Counted from the stretch's first letter, positions 8,387-18,078 are shown. The stretch is 64,000 nt of DNA from Bacillota bacterium (GCA_023420115.1 JAEZWR010000031.1:1-64000), one strand, 5' to 3'. The notes: generated by a model not told the origin, from the sequence alone. Made by a program: numbers and translations.

Positions 8387-10036
8387 GTGCTGACTCTTAG
8401 CAGGGAAGAGCAAAAAGCTCTCGATAAATATTTGATTAAAGATTGTGGTGTAGATCTATTTATTTTGATGGAAGGGGCTGCTCATAGTATTTGCCGCTTT
8501 GTCCTAAATAAATTTACAACTGATACAAAGATTAGGGTATTTGCTGGAGCTGGCAATAATGGTGGAGATGCTTATGCAGTTGCCAGATTACTCTCGGCCT
8601 TTTATCGGGATGTTGCTGTTTACGAGACAAAGGAGGCAAAGGAAAGATGCCTCTCAGATACTGAGTCAGCAACTGCCAAGAATAGAAGCCTATTAAAAAA
8701 TTTACAAATAGAAGTAGAATTAACTGATAAATACAAAGTAGAAAGTGACTGTTTAATAATAGATGGTGTTCTAGGTAGTGGGTTTGATATTGAGCGGGAA
8801 CTTAATCCTAATCTATCTGATGTTCTAGATAAAATTGTAAGAGCCAAACAAAGAAATTGTAAAGTTTTGTCGATTGATATACCTTCTGGTGTTGATGCCA
8901 ATACAGGTCATGCGATAGAAAATGCTGTACACGCAGATTATACGGTTAGTTTCGTATACCCTAAACGTGGAATGAGTTCATACCCAGGGCGAGATCTTGC
9001 AGGAGAGATAATAATTGGTAATCTTGGAATACCTAAAAGTATAATTAATAAGTTCTTAAATAATTATCCTGAGTACCTTGTTAGAATTTGCGATAAGGAT
9101 TTTGTCAAAGAGCAGAAGATAGAGAGAGCAACTGACGGGCATAAAGGAACTTTTGGAAAGGTCTTAGTTGTCGCTGGATCTTCTTCTATGCCAGGGGCTG
9201 CTTTGCTTGCTTGTGGTGCTGCGCTGAGATCCGGTGCAGGTCTTATAAAAGTATTTAGTTCATCTAATACCTGTGAGGCAATCAATAAGAGATGGCCAGA
9301 GGTTATAACATATACTAGAAAAATAGATTTTACCGATATCGTTGATAATTATAGAAATAATCTAGAAGTCATAAGTGATGAAGTAAAACAAGAATTAGAA
9401 AATAATGACTTTGACAAATTTAAGTCAGTACTTGAGCAAGTAGATGTGTGCTTAATGGGGCCTGGGTTAGGGGCTACTCAAAAGTATGCTGAATGGATAA
9501 AGTATGCTATTAAGAATGCGAAGATCCTTATACTTGACGCAGATGCATTAAATGTAATTGCTGAGTCAGAAGAAAAGGATACATATATTAGGTTGTGCCA
9601 ACAAAGAGTTATTGATCATATGATGCCAGTGATTATGACTCCGCACCCTGGTGAGTATATAAAATTAATGCCCGAATTGGTTAATTCCAGTCGAATGGAA
9701 CAGGCGATGGAGATGTGCAGACAGTGGTCTGTTATATTAGTATTAAAAGGGGCTAGTACATTGACTGCCATTCCACAGAGTAATTGTCAGGTTCGTCTAT
9801 TTGCAAATAGTAGTGGAAATAATGGCTTGGCTAAAGGTGGCAGTGGGGATGTTTTGGCTGGACTAATTGCCGGACTTGTTGCTCAGTGTAAAAATGAACC
9901 TAAGGTAGTCGCATTATCGGTATATATCCATGGATATGCAGCTGATTTGCTTGCTGAACGTAAAAATACTCGAGTAATTCTTCCAAGCGATGTGATCGAA
10001 GCTTTTTCAGAAGTCTTTGATGAACTAGCCTGGTAG
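8387..10036 (+). CDS. nnr: Bifunctional NAD(P)H-hydrate epimerase / ADP-dependent dehydratase
   Basis: A 549-aa fusion that repairs hydrated NADH and NADPH. The N-terminal YjeF_N epimerase domain (about 1-215) has AGAGNNGGDAYAVAR and DGVLGSGF. The C-terminal ribokinase-like dehydratase domain (about 225-549) has GHKGTFGKVLVVAGS, MTPHPGEY and the active-site region LAKGGSGDVLAGLIAG. A GTG start is read, with AGGTAGGGG upstream. An extra stretch of about 35 charged residues precedes DVCLMGPGLG in the dehydratase domain. It lies just upstream of alr, an arrangement common in Bacillota. Confidence 0.93.
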   Translation: MLTLSREEQKALDKYLIKDCGVDLFILMEGAAHSICRFVLNKFTTDTKIRVFAGAGNNGGDAYAVARLLSAFYRDVAVYETKEAKERCLSDTESATAKNRSLLKNLQIEVELTDKYKVESDCLIIDGVLGSGFDIERELNPNLSDVLDKIVRAKQRNCKVLSIDIPSGVDANTGHAIENAVHADYTVSFVYPKRGMSSYPGRDLAGEIIIGNLGIPKSIINKFLNNYPEYLVRICDKDFVKEQKIERATDGHKGTFGKVLVVAGSSSMPGAALLACGAALRSGAGLIKVFSSSNTCEAINKRWPEVITYTRKIDFTDIVDNYRNNLEVISDEVKQELENNDFDKFKSVLEQVDVCLMGPGLGATQKYAEWIKYAIKNAKILILDADALNVIAESEEKDTYIRLCQQRVIDHMMPVIMTPHPGEYIKLMPELVNSSRMEQAMEMCRQWSVILVLKGASTLTAIPQSNCQVRLFANSSGNNGLAKGGSGDVLAGLIAGLVAQCKNEPKVVALSVYIHGYAADLLAERKNTRVILPSDVIEAFSEVFDELAW

Positions 10037-10081
10037 CTCTTAGATAAAAAAGAAATTTCTGATCATTGAAGGGTGTTTTTT

Positions 10082-11542
10082 ATGAATATATTATCTGATA
10101 GGGATAGAAAAGAATATAAAATATCCAGAACGTGGATGGAGATCAATCTAGATAAATTAGAAAATAATCTTCTTTTTCTTAGAAGTATAGAGCCTGCGGA
10201 TGTTTGTATAGTAGATGTACTCAAGAAATTTCTTAATAAGGATGATCACGATTTCTTAAAGAAGCTTGTAGCTTTGTCTGAGAATGATAAAGATACAGAT
10301 AAAAATATTTCGATAGCAAATAGAAACTTTAATAAAAGAGAAAGGTTGACTGCGGTTATAAAAGCGGATGCATATGGGCATGGGGCGCCGGTCATTGCTA
10401 AATTTATAAGTGAGAAGGGTCTTGCTAAGAGGTTCGCGGTTGCCAGTATTGATGAAGCTATTCAACTTAGAGAGGCTGGAATATGTGAAGATATTGAAAT
10501 TCTATCCATGACACCTCAATTGAGATTTGATGATTTGCTTGATTATTCATTTATTCAGGTTATAAGTTCGCAAAAAGAAGCTGAGATTTTGAATGAACTA
10601 GCTTATAAAAAAGGAAAAAGTTTTAGAGTTCACCTTGCTCTTGATACTGGCATGGGTAGAATTGGTCTTGATATTCGCAATTTTTTTTCATATCTTAGAA
10701 CTTTTTTGACAGAGAATTCTGCAAATGAAGATATAAGTTCGGTCGATTTAAGAGAGATAATATATAGACACAATAAGTGTATGGCTGTAGCACTTGAAAC
10801 TGCTATAGAGATTTCTAAATTGAATAATATTAATTTTGAAGCTTGTATAACTCATTTTCCGTCGGCGGATGCAGTTGATGACAGCGAAACACAGGGTGCT
10901 TTTGTTGATTTTTATACTTTTGTTTCCTTACTTAATTTTTGTATAGATAAAAAGATTATGATGCATTGTGCTAATTCAGCATTCTTTCTTAGGCATAGTG
11001 ATCTAACTTTAGATTATTATCGACCTGGAATTATACTCTACGGTCTTTTGCCGGAGTGTTGTTCAAATTTTTCTGATAAATTAAAAGGTATATCCGAGTT
11101 AAAGGCTGAAATAACATATGTAAAAACTGTCGATATAGGAGATAAGATCAGTTATGGAGGGACTTATATCTGTGACGAAAGTTGTAAGATAGCGACGGTT
11201 GCTTGTGGTTATGCGGATGGATATTCAAGGGGATTTAGCAATATTGGGAATGTTAGGTTAGACGACGGTAGTATTGCAAGTATAGTCGGTAGAGTGTGTA
11301 TGGATTCTATGATGATTAAGCTACCATTAACATCGACTGCAAAAGAGGGAGATATTGTTACATTGTATACTAGTGAATATGGTGATACTTTGGGACTTTA
11401 TGAATTGGCAGAAATAGAAAATACTATACACTATGAGTTGTCATGTAGAGTGTCACCACGAGTTACAAGAGCTTATTTTTATAAAAATAAGCTCTACGCG
11501 GTTAGTAGCAGAGATAAGATAATTTATATTTTGAATGACTAA
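10082..11542 (+). CDS. alr: Alanine racemase
   Basis: PLP enzyme interconverting L- and D-alanine for peptidoglycan. The PLP lysine is in AVIKADAYGHG (residue 94) and the catalytic tyrosine in GYADGYSRG; VCMDSMMI is the second-domain signature. I use ATG 10082, with GAAGGG eight bases upstream, instead of the GTG nine bases earlier that overlaps the ribosome site. At 486 aa it is about 100 residues longer than usual. One insert of about 40 residues separates the first helix from the PLP lysine. Another charged insert (SANEDISSVDLREIIYRHNK) lies before the ACITHF segment. Confidence 0.93.
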   Translation: MNILSDRDRKEYKISRTWMEINLDKLENNLLFLRSIEPADVCIVDVLKKFLNKDDHDFLKKLVALSENDKDTDKNISIANRNFNKRERLTAVIKADAYGHGAPVIAKFISEKGLAKRFAVASIDEAIQLREAGICEDIEILSMTPQLRFDDLLDYSFIQVISSQKEAEILNELAYKKGKSFRVHLALDTGMGRIGLDIRNFFSYLRTFLTENSANEDISSVDLREIIYRHNKCMAVALETAIEISKLNNINFEACITHFPSADAVDDSETQGAFVDFYTFVSLLNFCIDKKIMMHCANSAFFLRHSDLTLDYYRPGIILYGLLPECCSNFSDKLKGISELKAEITYVKTVDIGDKISYGGTYICDESCKIATVACGYADGYSRGFSNIGNVRLDDGSIASIVGRVCMDSMMIKLPLTSTAKEGDIVTLYTSEYGDTLGLYELAEIENTIHYELSCRVSPRVTRAYFYKNKLYAVSSRDKIIYILND

Positions 11543-11689
11543 TAGATTTTGCGTGCATAGTGTTTTTTATTTTTATTGACTGATTTGTTGTATGTTTGTA
11601 TAAAGATTTGAAGATAAAAATGAAAATGGTTTTCAATGAAAATTATTTAGCTTGTACTCACTGCACAAAAAATGAATCTTTTATCGTGC

Positions 11690-11714
11690 ACATTGACGAA
11701 AGTATCGTCAATGT
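11690..11714. repeat. Perfect 10-bp inverted repeat upstream of the ABC ATPase gene
   Basis: ACATTGACGA and TCGTCAATGT flank the 5-base spacer AAGTA. There is no T-run after it, so an operator is more likely than a terminator. The next gene starts 106 bases downstream. Confidence 0.5.
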
Positions 11715-11792
11715 ATACAAAAAAAGTTATAAAAAAAAGTTAAATTGATAATAGAGAAAAATACTGCTGAGTGTTATAGTTTTTATATCACA

Positions 11793-11804
11793 AGCGGTAA
11801 CGCT
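11793..11804. promoter_or_regulatory. LacI-family/cre-like palindrome
   Basis: AGCGGTAACGCT is a perfect short palindrome directly before the ribosome site of the sugar ABC ATPase gene. It resembles LacI/GalR-family operators and partly the CcpA cre consensus, though the outer cre positions do not match. Confidence 0.4.
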
Positions 11805-11820
11805 AATTAAGGAGTTTTTT

Positions 11821-12939
11821 ATGGCTAGTGTTGTTTTAAAGAATGTTTATAAACGCTATGACGGAGGGGTAGTTGCAGTTTCAGATTTCAATTTGGAAAT
11901 TGCTGATAAAGAGTTTATTATTCTCGTAGGTCCGTCAGGTTGTGGTAAGTCTACAACTCTGCGTATGATTGCCGGACTAGAAGAAATTTCAGATGGTCAG
12001 GTTTATATTGATGATAAGTTGGTCAATGATGTTCAGCCAAAAGATCGTGATATAGCGATGGTTTTCCAGAACTATGCTCTATATCCACATATGACCGTGT
12101 TCGAAAATATGGCTTTTGGTCTTAAACTCAGAAAAACTCCTAAGGATGAAATTAAGAGAAGAGTAGAAGAAGCTGCACGTATTTTGGAAATTGAGCACTT
12201 GTTGAGCCGTAAGCCAAAGGCTTTGTCCGGTGGTCAGAGACAGCGTGTTGCACTAGGAAGAGCTATTGTTCGTGATCCTAAGGTATTCTTGATGGATGAG
12301 CCTCTGTCAAACTTGGATGCTAAACTACGTGTTCAGATGCGCGTTGAAATTACTAAGCTTCATCAGCGTTTGGCTACAACAATTATTTATGTTACCCACG
12401 ACCAGACAGAAGCTATGACAATGGGTACCAGAATTGTTGTTATGAAAGATGGCTTTATTCAGCAGGTTGATGATCCTACAACTCTATATATGCATCCAGT
12501 AAATACATTCGTAGCAGGATTTATTGGAATGCCTCCTATGAACTTTATTAATTCCAATCTTGTTGATTTGGGTGACACGGTAGGAGTATCTTTCGCTGGC
12601 CATACAATCAAATTACCAAAAGAGAAATACAATACTCCAGAGGTTCGTTCTTATATAGGAAAGGAATTAATCTGTGGTATTCGTCCAGAGGCGATGTCTG
12701 ATGATCCTAACGAAGTTTCAAAGTTGGGACCAGAAGTAACATTTGATGCAATGGTCGATGTTGTTGAGAGACTCGGTGCAGAAACTTATCTATATTTAAG
12801 TGTAGAGAACAAGAGCTTGACAGCAAGAGTTGATCCAATTGTGTCCAAGGCTGCAGTACATCAGAATGTAACAATTGCAGTAGATACAAACAGAGTTGTT
12901 CTCTTTGATAAAGATACAGAAAATACAATTATTTCTTAA
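11821..12939 (+). CDS. ugpC: Sugar ABC transporter ATP-binding protein, MsmK/UgpC/MalK family
   Basis: A 372-aa ATPase that powers CUT1-type carbohydrate importers. Walker A is GPSGCGKST (37-45), the signature is LSGGQRQRVALGRA, and Walker B is VFLMDEPLSNLD. H-loop THDQTEAMTMG follows. The C-terminal third is a TOBE/MalK regulatory domain with GIRPEAM. No permease or binding protein is nearby, so it is an orphan that probably serves several sugar transporters encoded elsewhere, as MsmK does in streptococci. Two palindromes upstream suggest regulation. It ends in a strong terminator. Confidence 0.88.
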   Translation: MASVVLKNVYKRYDGGVVAVSDFNLEIADKEFIILVGPSGCGKSTTLRMIAGLEEISDGQVYIDDKLVNDVQPKDRDIAMVFQNYALYPHMTVFENMAFGLKLRKTPKDEIKRRVEEAARILEIEHLLSRKPKALSGGQRQRVALGRAIVRDPKVFLMDEPLSNLDAKLRVQMRVEITKLHQRLATTIIYVTHDQTEAMTMGTRIVVMKDGFIQQVDDPTTLYMHPVNTFVAGFIGMPPMNFINSNLVDLGDTVGVSFAGHTIKLPKEKYNTPEVRSYIGKELICGIRPEAMSDDPNEVSKLGPEVTFDAMVDVVERLGAETYLYLSVENKSLTARVDPIVSKAAVHQNVTIAVDTNRVVLFDKDTENTIIS

Positions 12940-12957
12940 TTTTAGAATAGCAATTCT

Positions 12958-12999
12958 ACAAAAAGACAGAGATGAGTTTGACTAATCTCTGTCTTTTTC
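12958..12999 (+). terminator. Strong intrinsic terminator
   Basis: AAAAAGACAGAGAT and ATCTCTGTCTTTTT pair perfectly around an 11-base loop, giving a stem with its own T-run right after the ABC ATPase gene. Confidence 0.9.
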
Positions 13000-13345
13000 T
13001 TATTTCATTATCATTGAACATATTGGTGAACTTGTTGTTCAATTAATTTGATTAAGTTTCTTATACAATTTTTATGAGTTTATTGTGAAGCGAGTTTATA
13101 AATCCTTTAATATTTAACGTAGCAAAAGAATTTGTTTATTGAAAGAATGTATGTGAGTTGCTTTTTAATTAATTGTGTTCGCTGATTTTGAAAAATCAGT
13201 TTATTTTTTTTCGTATGTTTACAGATAAAATTAAAAATTAACTTTTTAAGCTATTGCAGAATTTGAAATAAAAATGTAATATATTCAACAAATTATGACA
13301 GAATTATTACAAAAGTTTTTCAAATCATAGATTGAGAGGCTGAAT
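13000..13345. other. Non-coding AT-rich interval with two inverted repeats
   Basis: No gene is seen. ATTGAACA...TGTTCAAT (13013-13043) is an 8-bp inverted repeat with a 15-base spacer. CTGATTTT-GA-AAAATCAG (13182-13199) is followed by TTATTTTTTTT and looks like an intrinsic terminator with no gene before it, so a short transcript or a decayed gene may lie here. The promoter of the following regulator gene must be within this interval. Confidence 0.5.
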
Positions 13346-14458
13346 ATGAGTGATTTAAATAGAACCATGGAGAGGGCGGCAGAGATTCTGGACAGAACTG
13401 CTTCGATAGTTGCAGCTGACGGAGAAATTGTTGCTTCGACTAATCCCAGTTTAGTAGGGGAGATAAATCAGGAGGCTGCCAGTTTTTTTCATGGCAATCT
13501 GTTTTTCCAAACAACTGAGACCCATACTTTTGTGAAGTTGATGATTGACAATACTTCAGAGTATGTCGCTATGATTGATGGTACCGATCATACATCACAA
13601 ACATATATATCCTTGTTGTCTCAGTGGGTGATAGCCGAACTTGAGGATTCAGCAAATACTGAGGATGTAAAAGACTTCCTTAAAAATATACTCTTTGACA
13701 ATGAGTTGCCAGGAGATATAACATTTAAAGCCAGCGAATTTAGAATTAATTCAGCAAGTCGTAGAATTTGTTATTTAGTTAAGCTTGAGCGTGAAGATGA
13801 TCAGTCGATGGCTTATCATGTATTACTAAATCTTTTCCCAAAGAAAAAATTGGATTTCGTGCTTAACCTTGAAGAAGATACAATAGTTTTAATTAAAGAT
13901 TTACCAAAGACAGATGATGATGTTATTGACTCAATTTCGTCAAGCATTATTGATACTCTCAGCAGTGAGGGTGTATCAGCTCATATAGGTATTGGTATGC
14001 CGGCAGATACATTGAAGGATATCGCTAAGAGCTACCAGGAGGCATCATTATCAGTTACAGTTGGGAAGATATTTACACCTGAGTCAAGATTGATGAGATA
14101 TGATCGTCTTGGACTTGGTAGATTAATTTATCAGTTACCTCCCACACTATGTCACCTATTTTTAGATGAAGTTTTTCCAGAAGGTTCCTATGAATCATTG
14201 GATGCTGAAACACTTCAAACAATTGAGCAATTCTTTGATAATAACTTAAATGGTTCAGAAACTAGTCGTAAATTGTTTGTACATAGAAATACATTAGTTT
14301 ACAGGCTTGACAAGGCTCAAAAAATTACAGGTTTAGATTTACGTAGCTTCGATGATGCTGTAATGTTTAAATTTGCATCAATGGTTAGAACTTATCTAGA
14401 ATATCAGGATAGATCTTCATTCCAGTTAGGTAGTCCCAAATGGTGGAGAAAGAAGTAG
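13346..14458 (+). CDS. PucR/CdaR-family transcriptional regulator
   Basis: A 370-aa protein. The C-terminal helix-turn-helix (about 290-350) has the family core SETSRKLFVHRNTLVYRLDKA, given here at its limits. A degenerate GGDEF-like middle segment (IGIGMPADTLKDIAKSYQEA) is typical of CdaR-like regulators. The N-terminal part may sense a ligand but shows no named domain. It sits 38 bases upstream of ftsE and may be co-transcribed with the division genes, so its target could be local. The ligand and regulon are unknown. Confidence 0.72.
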   Translation: MSDLNRTMERAAEILDRTASIVAADGEIVASTNPSLVGEINQEAASFFHGNLFFQTTETHTFVKLMIDNTSEYVAMIDGTDHTSQTYISLLSQWVIAELEDSANTEDVKDFLKNILFDNELPGDITFKASEFRINSASRRICYLVKLEREDDQSMAYHVLLNLFPKKKLDFVLNLEEDTIVLIKDLPKTDDDVIDSISSSIIDTLSSEGVSAHIGIGMPADTLKDIAKSYQEASLSVTVGKIFTPESRLMRYDRLGLGRLIYQLPPTLCHLFLDEVFPEGSYESLDAETLQTIEQFFDNNLNGSETSRKLFVHRNTLVYRLDKAQKITGLDLRSFDDAVMFKFASMVRTYLEYQDRSSFQLGSPKWWRKK

Positions 14459-14496
14459 TTATTTCTTAAATCATACTATTTATTGGAGGATGTATT

Positions 14497-15552
14497 TTGA
14501 TTGAGTTTGAAAACGTTACGATGACCTACAGGCAGAGTGGAATCAAGGCTCTGAAAAATGTAAGTTTTCATATCGATCGAGGTGAGTTTTGTTTTATTAT
14601 CGGTGAAAGTGGAGCTGGAAAATCAACACTTATAAAATTACTGACGAGGGAGGAATCTCCTGATTCGGGTAGGGTTTCAATAAGTGGCTATGATCTTCAA
14701 AAGTTGAAGAAGAAGCAGGTTCCGTATCTCAGAAGAAATATTGGAATGATTTTTCAAGACTTTAGGTTGATAGAAACTAAGACCGTTTATGAGAATGTAG
14801 CTTATGCTATGGAAATAGTAGGAGCTAATAGGAGACAAATAAAGAGACAGGTTCCACTTGTGCTCAGCACAGTAGGTCTCAGAAACAAAGCTGATATGAG
14901 ACCGCATGAATTATCAGGTGGTGAGCAACAGAGAGTTGCTATTGCGAGAGCCATGGTCAATAGTCCGATGGTTATATTGGCAGATGAGCCAACAGGGAAT
15001 CTCGATCCTGCAACAAGTGAGTCAATAATGGCGCTACTTTCTGTGATAAACAAGGCTGGGACTACAGTTATTGTATGTACTCACGATAGAAACCTTGTCG
15101 ATAAGATGCAGAGAAGAGTTATAGAGATTGATGATGGTTTCAAGATTAGAGATGAGGAGAGTAGTATGTACTCTTCATTTATCGAAGAACTTGAAAATGA
15201 TATTGATAACGAAGCAATAGCTGCTGTGCTTAGACAACCTAAGATTAGTTTGCCATTTAACTTTATTCATGCTGAGGAAAGTAAAATTTCACAAATACTC
15301 GAAGATAGTCATGATGCGGTTGATGACAAGAGCATATATTACAATGAACTTATTGATGAAGCCGAAATTTCAGCTTCGTATGCCTCGAATGATACCGATG
15401 ATCACCTTAGTGAAGTTGGGGAAACAAGGATGAATGAGGTCGGTAAAGATAAAGGATTTTCTTTTAAGACAAAAAGAATTTATGTAAGAGAAAATTCTGA
15501 GTTAGATAATAATGATAAAATTCAGGATGATGGAGATGAAATAAATGAGTAA
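14497..15552 (+). CDS. ftsE: Cell division ATP-binding protein FtsE with acidic C-terminal tail
   Basis: Cytoplasmic ABC ATPase that, with FtsX, activates peptidoglycan hydrolases at the septum. Walker A is GESGAGKST, signature LSGGEQQRVAIARA, Walker B VILADEPTGNLD. The start is TTG with GGAGGA six bases upstream. The ATPase domain ends near residue 225, the usual end of FtsE. A further 125 residues rich in Asp, Glu and Ser follow, with no recognised domain. The last eight bases overlap ftsX, so translation is coupled and the tail is unlikely to be a sequencing artefact. Confidence 0.92.
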   Translation: MIEFENVTMTYRQSGIKALKNVSFHIDRGEFCFIIGESGAGKSTLIKLLTREESPDSGRVSISGYDLQKLKKKQVPYLRRNIGMIFQDFRLIETKTVYENVAYAMEIVGANRRQIKRQVPLVLSTVGLRNKADMRPHELSGGEQQRVAIARAMVNSPMVILADEPTGNLDPATSESIMALLSVINKAGTTVIVCTHDRNLVDKMQRRVIEIDDGFKIRDEESSMYSSFIEELENDIDNEAIAAVLRQPKISLPFNFIHAEESKISQILEDSHDAVDDKSIYYNELIDEAEISASYASNDTDDHLSEVGETRMNEVGKDKGFSFKTKRIYVRENSELDNNDKIQDDGDEINE

Positions 15553-16432
15553 TTATTCGCACTCTCTAAAAGAGGGTCTCAGAAATATGATTCGCCATCC
15601 TCTGGTGACGATTGCGTCGTTTACGACAATTGCACTTACTCTATTTGTTGTTTCATGCTTTTTGTGTTTTGTTGTAAATGCCACAGGTATATCTAATAGA
15701 ATAGAGCAGAGCCCGCCAGTAGAGGTTTATGCTGAAATTGGAATTGAGGATGATAAATTAAAGGCTATAGAGAATGCCTTGTCTCAGTCAGAATTGGTAC
15801 AAGACTATACTCACTTGAGCCCTGAAGAGAATTACAAAATATATCAAGAGAGTATGGGTGATAATAAGGATGTTTTAGAGGGGTTAGATGTAGATAGATT
15901 TCCTAATCTATTTATAGTCCATCTCAAGGATTCTTCATCTTCGGAGCAGTTTTCATTAGAGATGTATCAATATCTTGGGGTGAGAAAGATTCGATTTGAT
16001 AATAATCTTATTGATTTTCTTGCAGGTATTAGGAAGTATGTGTACATTGGATCTTTCGTTTCTTTCTTAGTATTGGTAATAATATCATTCTTCATTATCT
16101 CAAATATGGTGAGATTATCGGTCTTTGCGAGAGGTGAAGAAATATCAATAATGAAATACATAGGAGCAACGAACTCTTTTATAAGGATGCCTTATGTAGT
16201 AGAAGGAATATTAGTTGGAATATTAGGTGCTATATTTTCTAGCACAGCTATATATTTTATATATAGAGTCTTATATTTGAGACTTATGCAGGGAGTATCC
16301 CAGACTGATGTCTTGAGACTTATTCCACCAAGTGGTATTATCTTTTATATTGCCATAATCTCATCTTTAATAGGAATATTGGTAGGTGGGATTGGAAGTG
16401 CAGTCTCAGTACGAAAACATATAAATGTGTGA
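15545..16432 (+). CDS. ftsX: Cell division protein FtsX
   Basis: A 295-aa permease-like partner of FtsE. Its topology is typical: one membrane segment near 20-43, an extracytoplasmic domain with a PPVEVY-like region (residues about 45-165), then three membrane segments near 172-195, 220-242 and 265-287. The cytoplasmic loop EISIMKYIGATNSFIR is the family signature that contacts FtsE. It overlaps ftsE by eight bases. The extracytoplasmic loop is expected to bind the coiled-coil hydrolase encoded next. Confidence 0.93.
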   Translation: MSNYSHSLKEGLRNMIRHPLVTIASFTTIALTLFVVSCFLCFVVNATGISNRIEQSPPVEVYAEIGIEDDKLKAIENALSQSELVQDYTHLSPEENYKIYQESMGDNKDVLEGLDVDRFPNLFIVHLKDSSSSEQFSLEMYQYLGVRKIRFDNNLIDFLAGIRKYVYIGSFVSFLVLVIISFFIISNMVRLSVFARGEEISIMKYIGATNSFIRMPYVVEGILVGILGAIFSSTAIYFIYRVLYLRLMQGVSQTDVLRLIPPSGIIFYIAIISSLIGILVGGIGSAVSVRKHINV

Positions 16433-16518
16433 CGTAGTTATTTAATATAACAGGAACAAATTAGAGTTATTTCTAATAGATAATATAATTAATACATATA
16501 TTTTCGGAGGAAAAATTA

Positions 16519-18078
16519 ATGAAGAAGAGTAAGCTTACAGCTTTGGCTCTTACGCTAGCGTTAGTAGGTTCATCTACTATTCTTGGTAGTAGAAATATCT
16601 ATGCAGAGAATTGGTATGAGGTAGAGGCTAATTCACTTCAGGAAAGAGCAAATATTGATTATGCTATTTCACAGGCTCAGCAGGATCTCGCTAACCAGCA
16701 GAGTATTATAAGTGCGAAAGAAGCTGAACTTAATCAACTTAGAGCACAGGGACAAGTCTTAGAAACCGAGTATAAGGTACTCAAGAGAAGACTGAAAAAG
16801 GCCAAGCAAGCAGTAAGAACAGCTTATATCAATTATGATGAAGCTCTTCGCTCACTTGAAGAGAAGCAGGCTCAATATGGTGATCGTCTGTTGAAGATGT
16901 ATGAAGAGGGTAGACCATCTTTGATTTCTTTGCTTTTTTCTGGAAGCAATATTAAAGGTTTATTCCAAGGTGTTGAACTTGCAAATGTTATAGCAGATAG
17001 TGATCTTCAAATTATTGAGAAATTAAAGACAGCTCAAAGTATGGCAGATATAGCGAAACATAATGCTGAACTGACCGCTCAGAGAGCCAATGACCTGATT
17101 ACTAAGACCGAGGGAGAACTCAATAGTTTGAAAGATGGAATCAGACTAAATGAGAGCGAACTGGAAGTTAATAGACAAGTATTAAATGAAAGAAGCCAGA
17201 GTCTATCAGCTCTTCAGTATCAGGGTTCTGTAATAGATGCTAATATTCGCAAAGCTAGAGAAGAAATTTCTTATCTTGAGTATATTAAAGAGCAAGAGAT
17301 AGCTGTCAAGGATACACAGTCTGGACCAGCATTGCCAGCAGAAGAGGTAGAGGACTTAGTAGTTGACAACTCAAACTCAGTTGAGAATGACACAGAGGAA
17401 TCTATTGTTGAGTCAACAAGCGCTCCTGTCGAGAATAATGTAGTTTCTGATGATGAGGTTGTCGAAGAAGTAAGTGAAAAAGTAGTTGAGACCGAGCCTG
17501 TAGTTGAGGAAGAGCCAGTAGTAGAAGTCCCCAAGGTTGAGGAAACTACAAAGTTGGAAGAGACTACTAAGCCAGTTGAAACTACAGTTTCTGAAGATGT
17601 TATTGATTTAGATAACGAAGAAAAGAAGGATTCTGACTCATCAGTAGAGACGACTAATACAAAATTATTTTTCCCCAATGGTTACAGTAGAATGGTCACA
17701 AGTCCCTTCGGTTGGAGATCATCACCCTTTGGTGGAGGTTCTGAGTTCCATTTAGGTACTGACTTCAACGGTGCAATTGGTGCTCCAATTTATGCGGCTA
17801 ATGATGGTGTCGTTATAACTGCTAATACTAGTGCTGGTCAAGGTACAATGTATGGCGGTGGCGGAAGCTACGGAAACTATATAGATATTCAACATCCAGA
17901 TGGAATGATAACCAGATATGCCCATCTTCAGTATGTTGATGTGTCGGTAGGTCAAACCGTTTCAAGAGGGCAACAGATTGGAAGATGTGGAAGTACTGGT
18001 TCATCAACAGGTCCTCACTTGCATTTTGAAGTAATTATAAATGGACAACAAGTAGACTCTATGAACTATTTATATTGA
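16519..18078 (+). CDS. Secreted M23 peptidase with coiled coil, FtsX-partner hydrolase
   Basis: A 519-aa exported protein. A signal peptide is visible (KKSK, hydrophobic core, cleavage after YAE or NIYA near residue 29). Residues about 35-260 are coiled coil. A linker very rich in Glu, Val and Thr follows (about 265-385). The C-terminal M23 LytM domain has HLGTDF and HLHFEV, which carry the zinc ligands. The layout matches EnvC and PcsB-type activators or hydrolases gated by FtsEX. Location right after ftsX supports that role. Because both zinc motifs are intact, it is probably a true endopeptidase and not only an activator. Confidence 0.88.
   Translation: MKKSKLTALALTLALVGSSTILGSRNIYAENWYEVEANSLQERANIDYAISQAQQDLANQQSIISAKEAELNQLRAQGQVLETEYKVLKRRLKKAKQAVRTAYINYDEALRSLEEKQAQYGDRLLKMYEEGRPSLISLLFSGSNIKGLFQGVELANVIADSDLQIIEKLKTAQSMADIAKHNAELTAQRANDLITKTEGELNSLKDGIRLNESELEVNRQVLNERSQSLSALQYQGSVIDANIRKAREEISYLEYIKEQEIAVKDTQSGPALPAEEVEDLVVDNSNSVENDTEESIVESTSAPVENNVVSDDEVVEEVSEKVVETEPVVEEEPVVEVPKVEETTKLEETTKPVETTVSEDVIDLDNEEKKDSDSSVETTNTKLFFPNGYSRMVTSPFGWRSSPFGGGSEFHLGTDFNGAIGAPIYAANDGVVITANTSAGQGTMYGGGGSYGNYIDIQHPDGMITRYAHLQYVDVSVGQTVSRGQQIGRCGSTGSSTGPHLHFEVIINGQQVDSMNYLY

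Noticed and set aside
17271..17678. Open frame of 135 codons on the minus strand
   Set aside because: It is opposite the Glu/Val/Thr-rich linker of the M23 protein, whose repeated codons give a Ser/Thr-rich antisense frame. No ribosome site or family match is visible.
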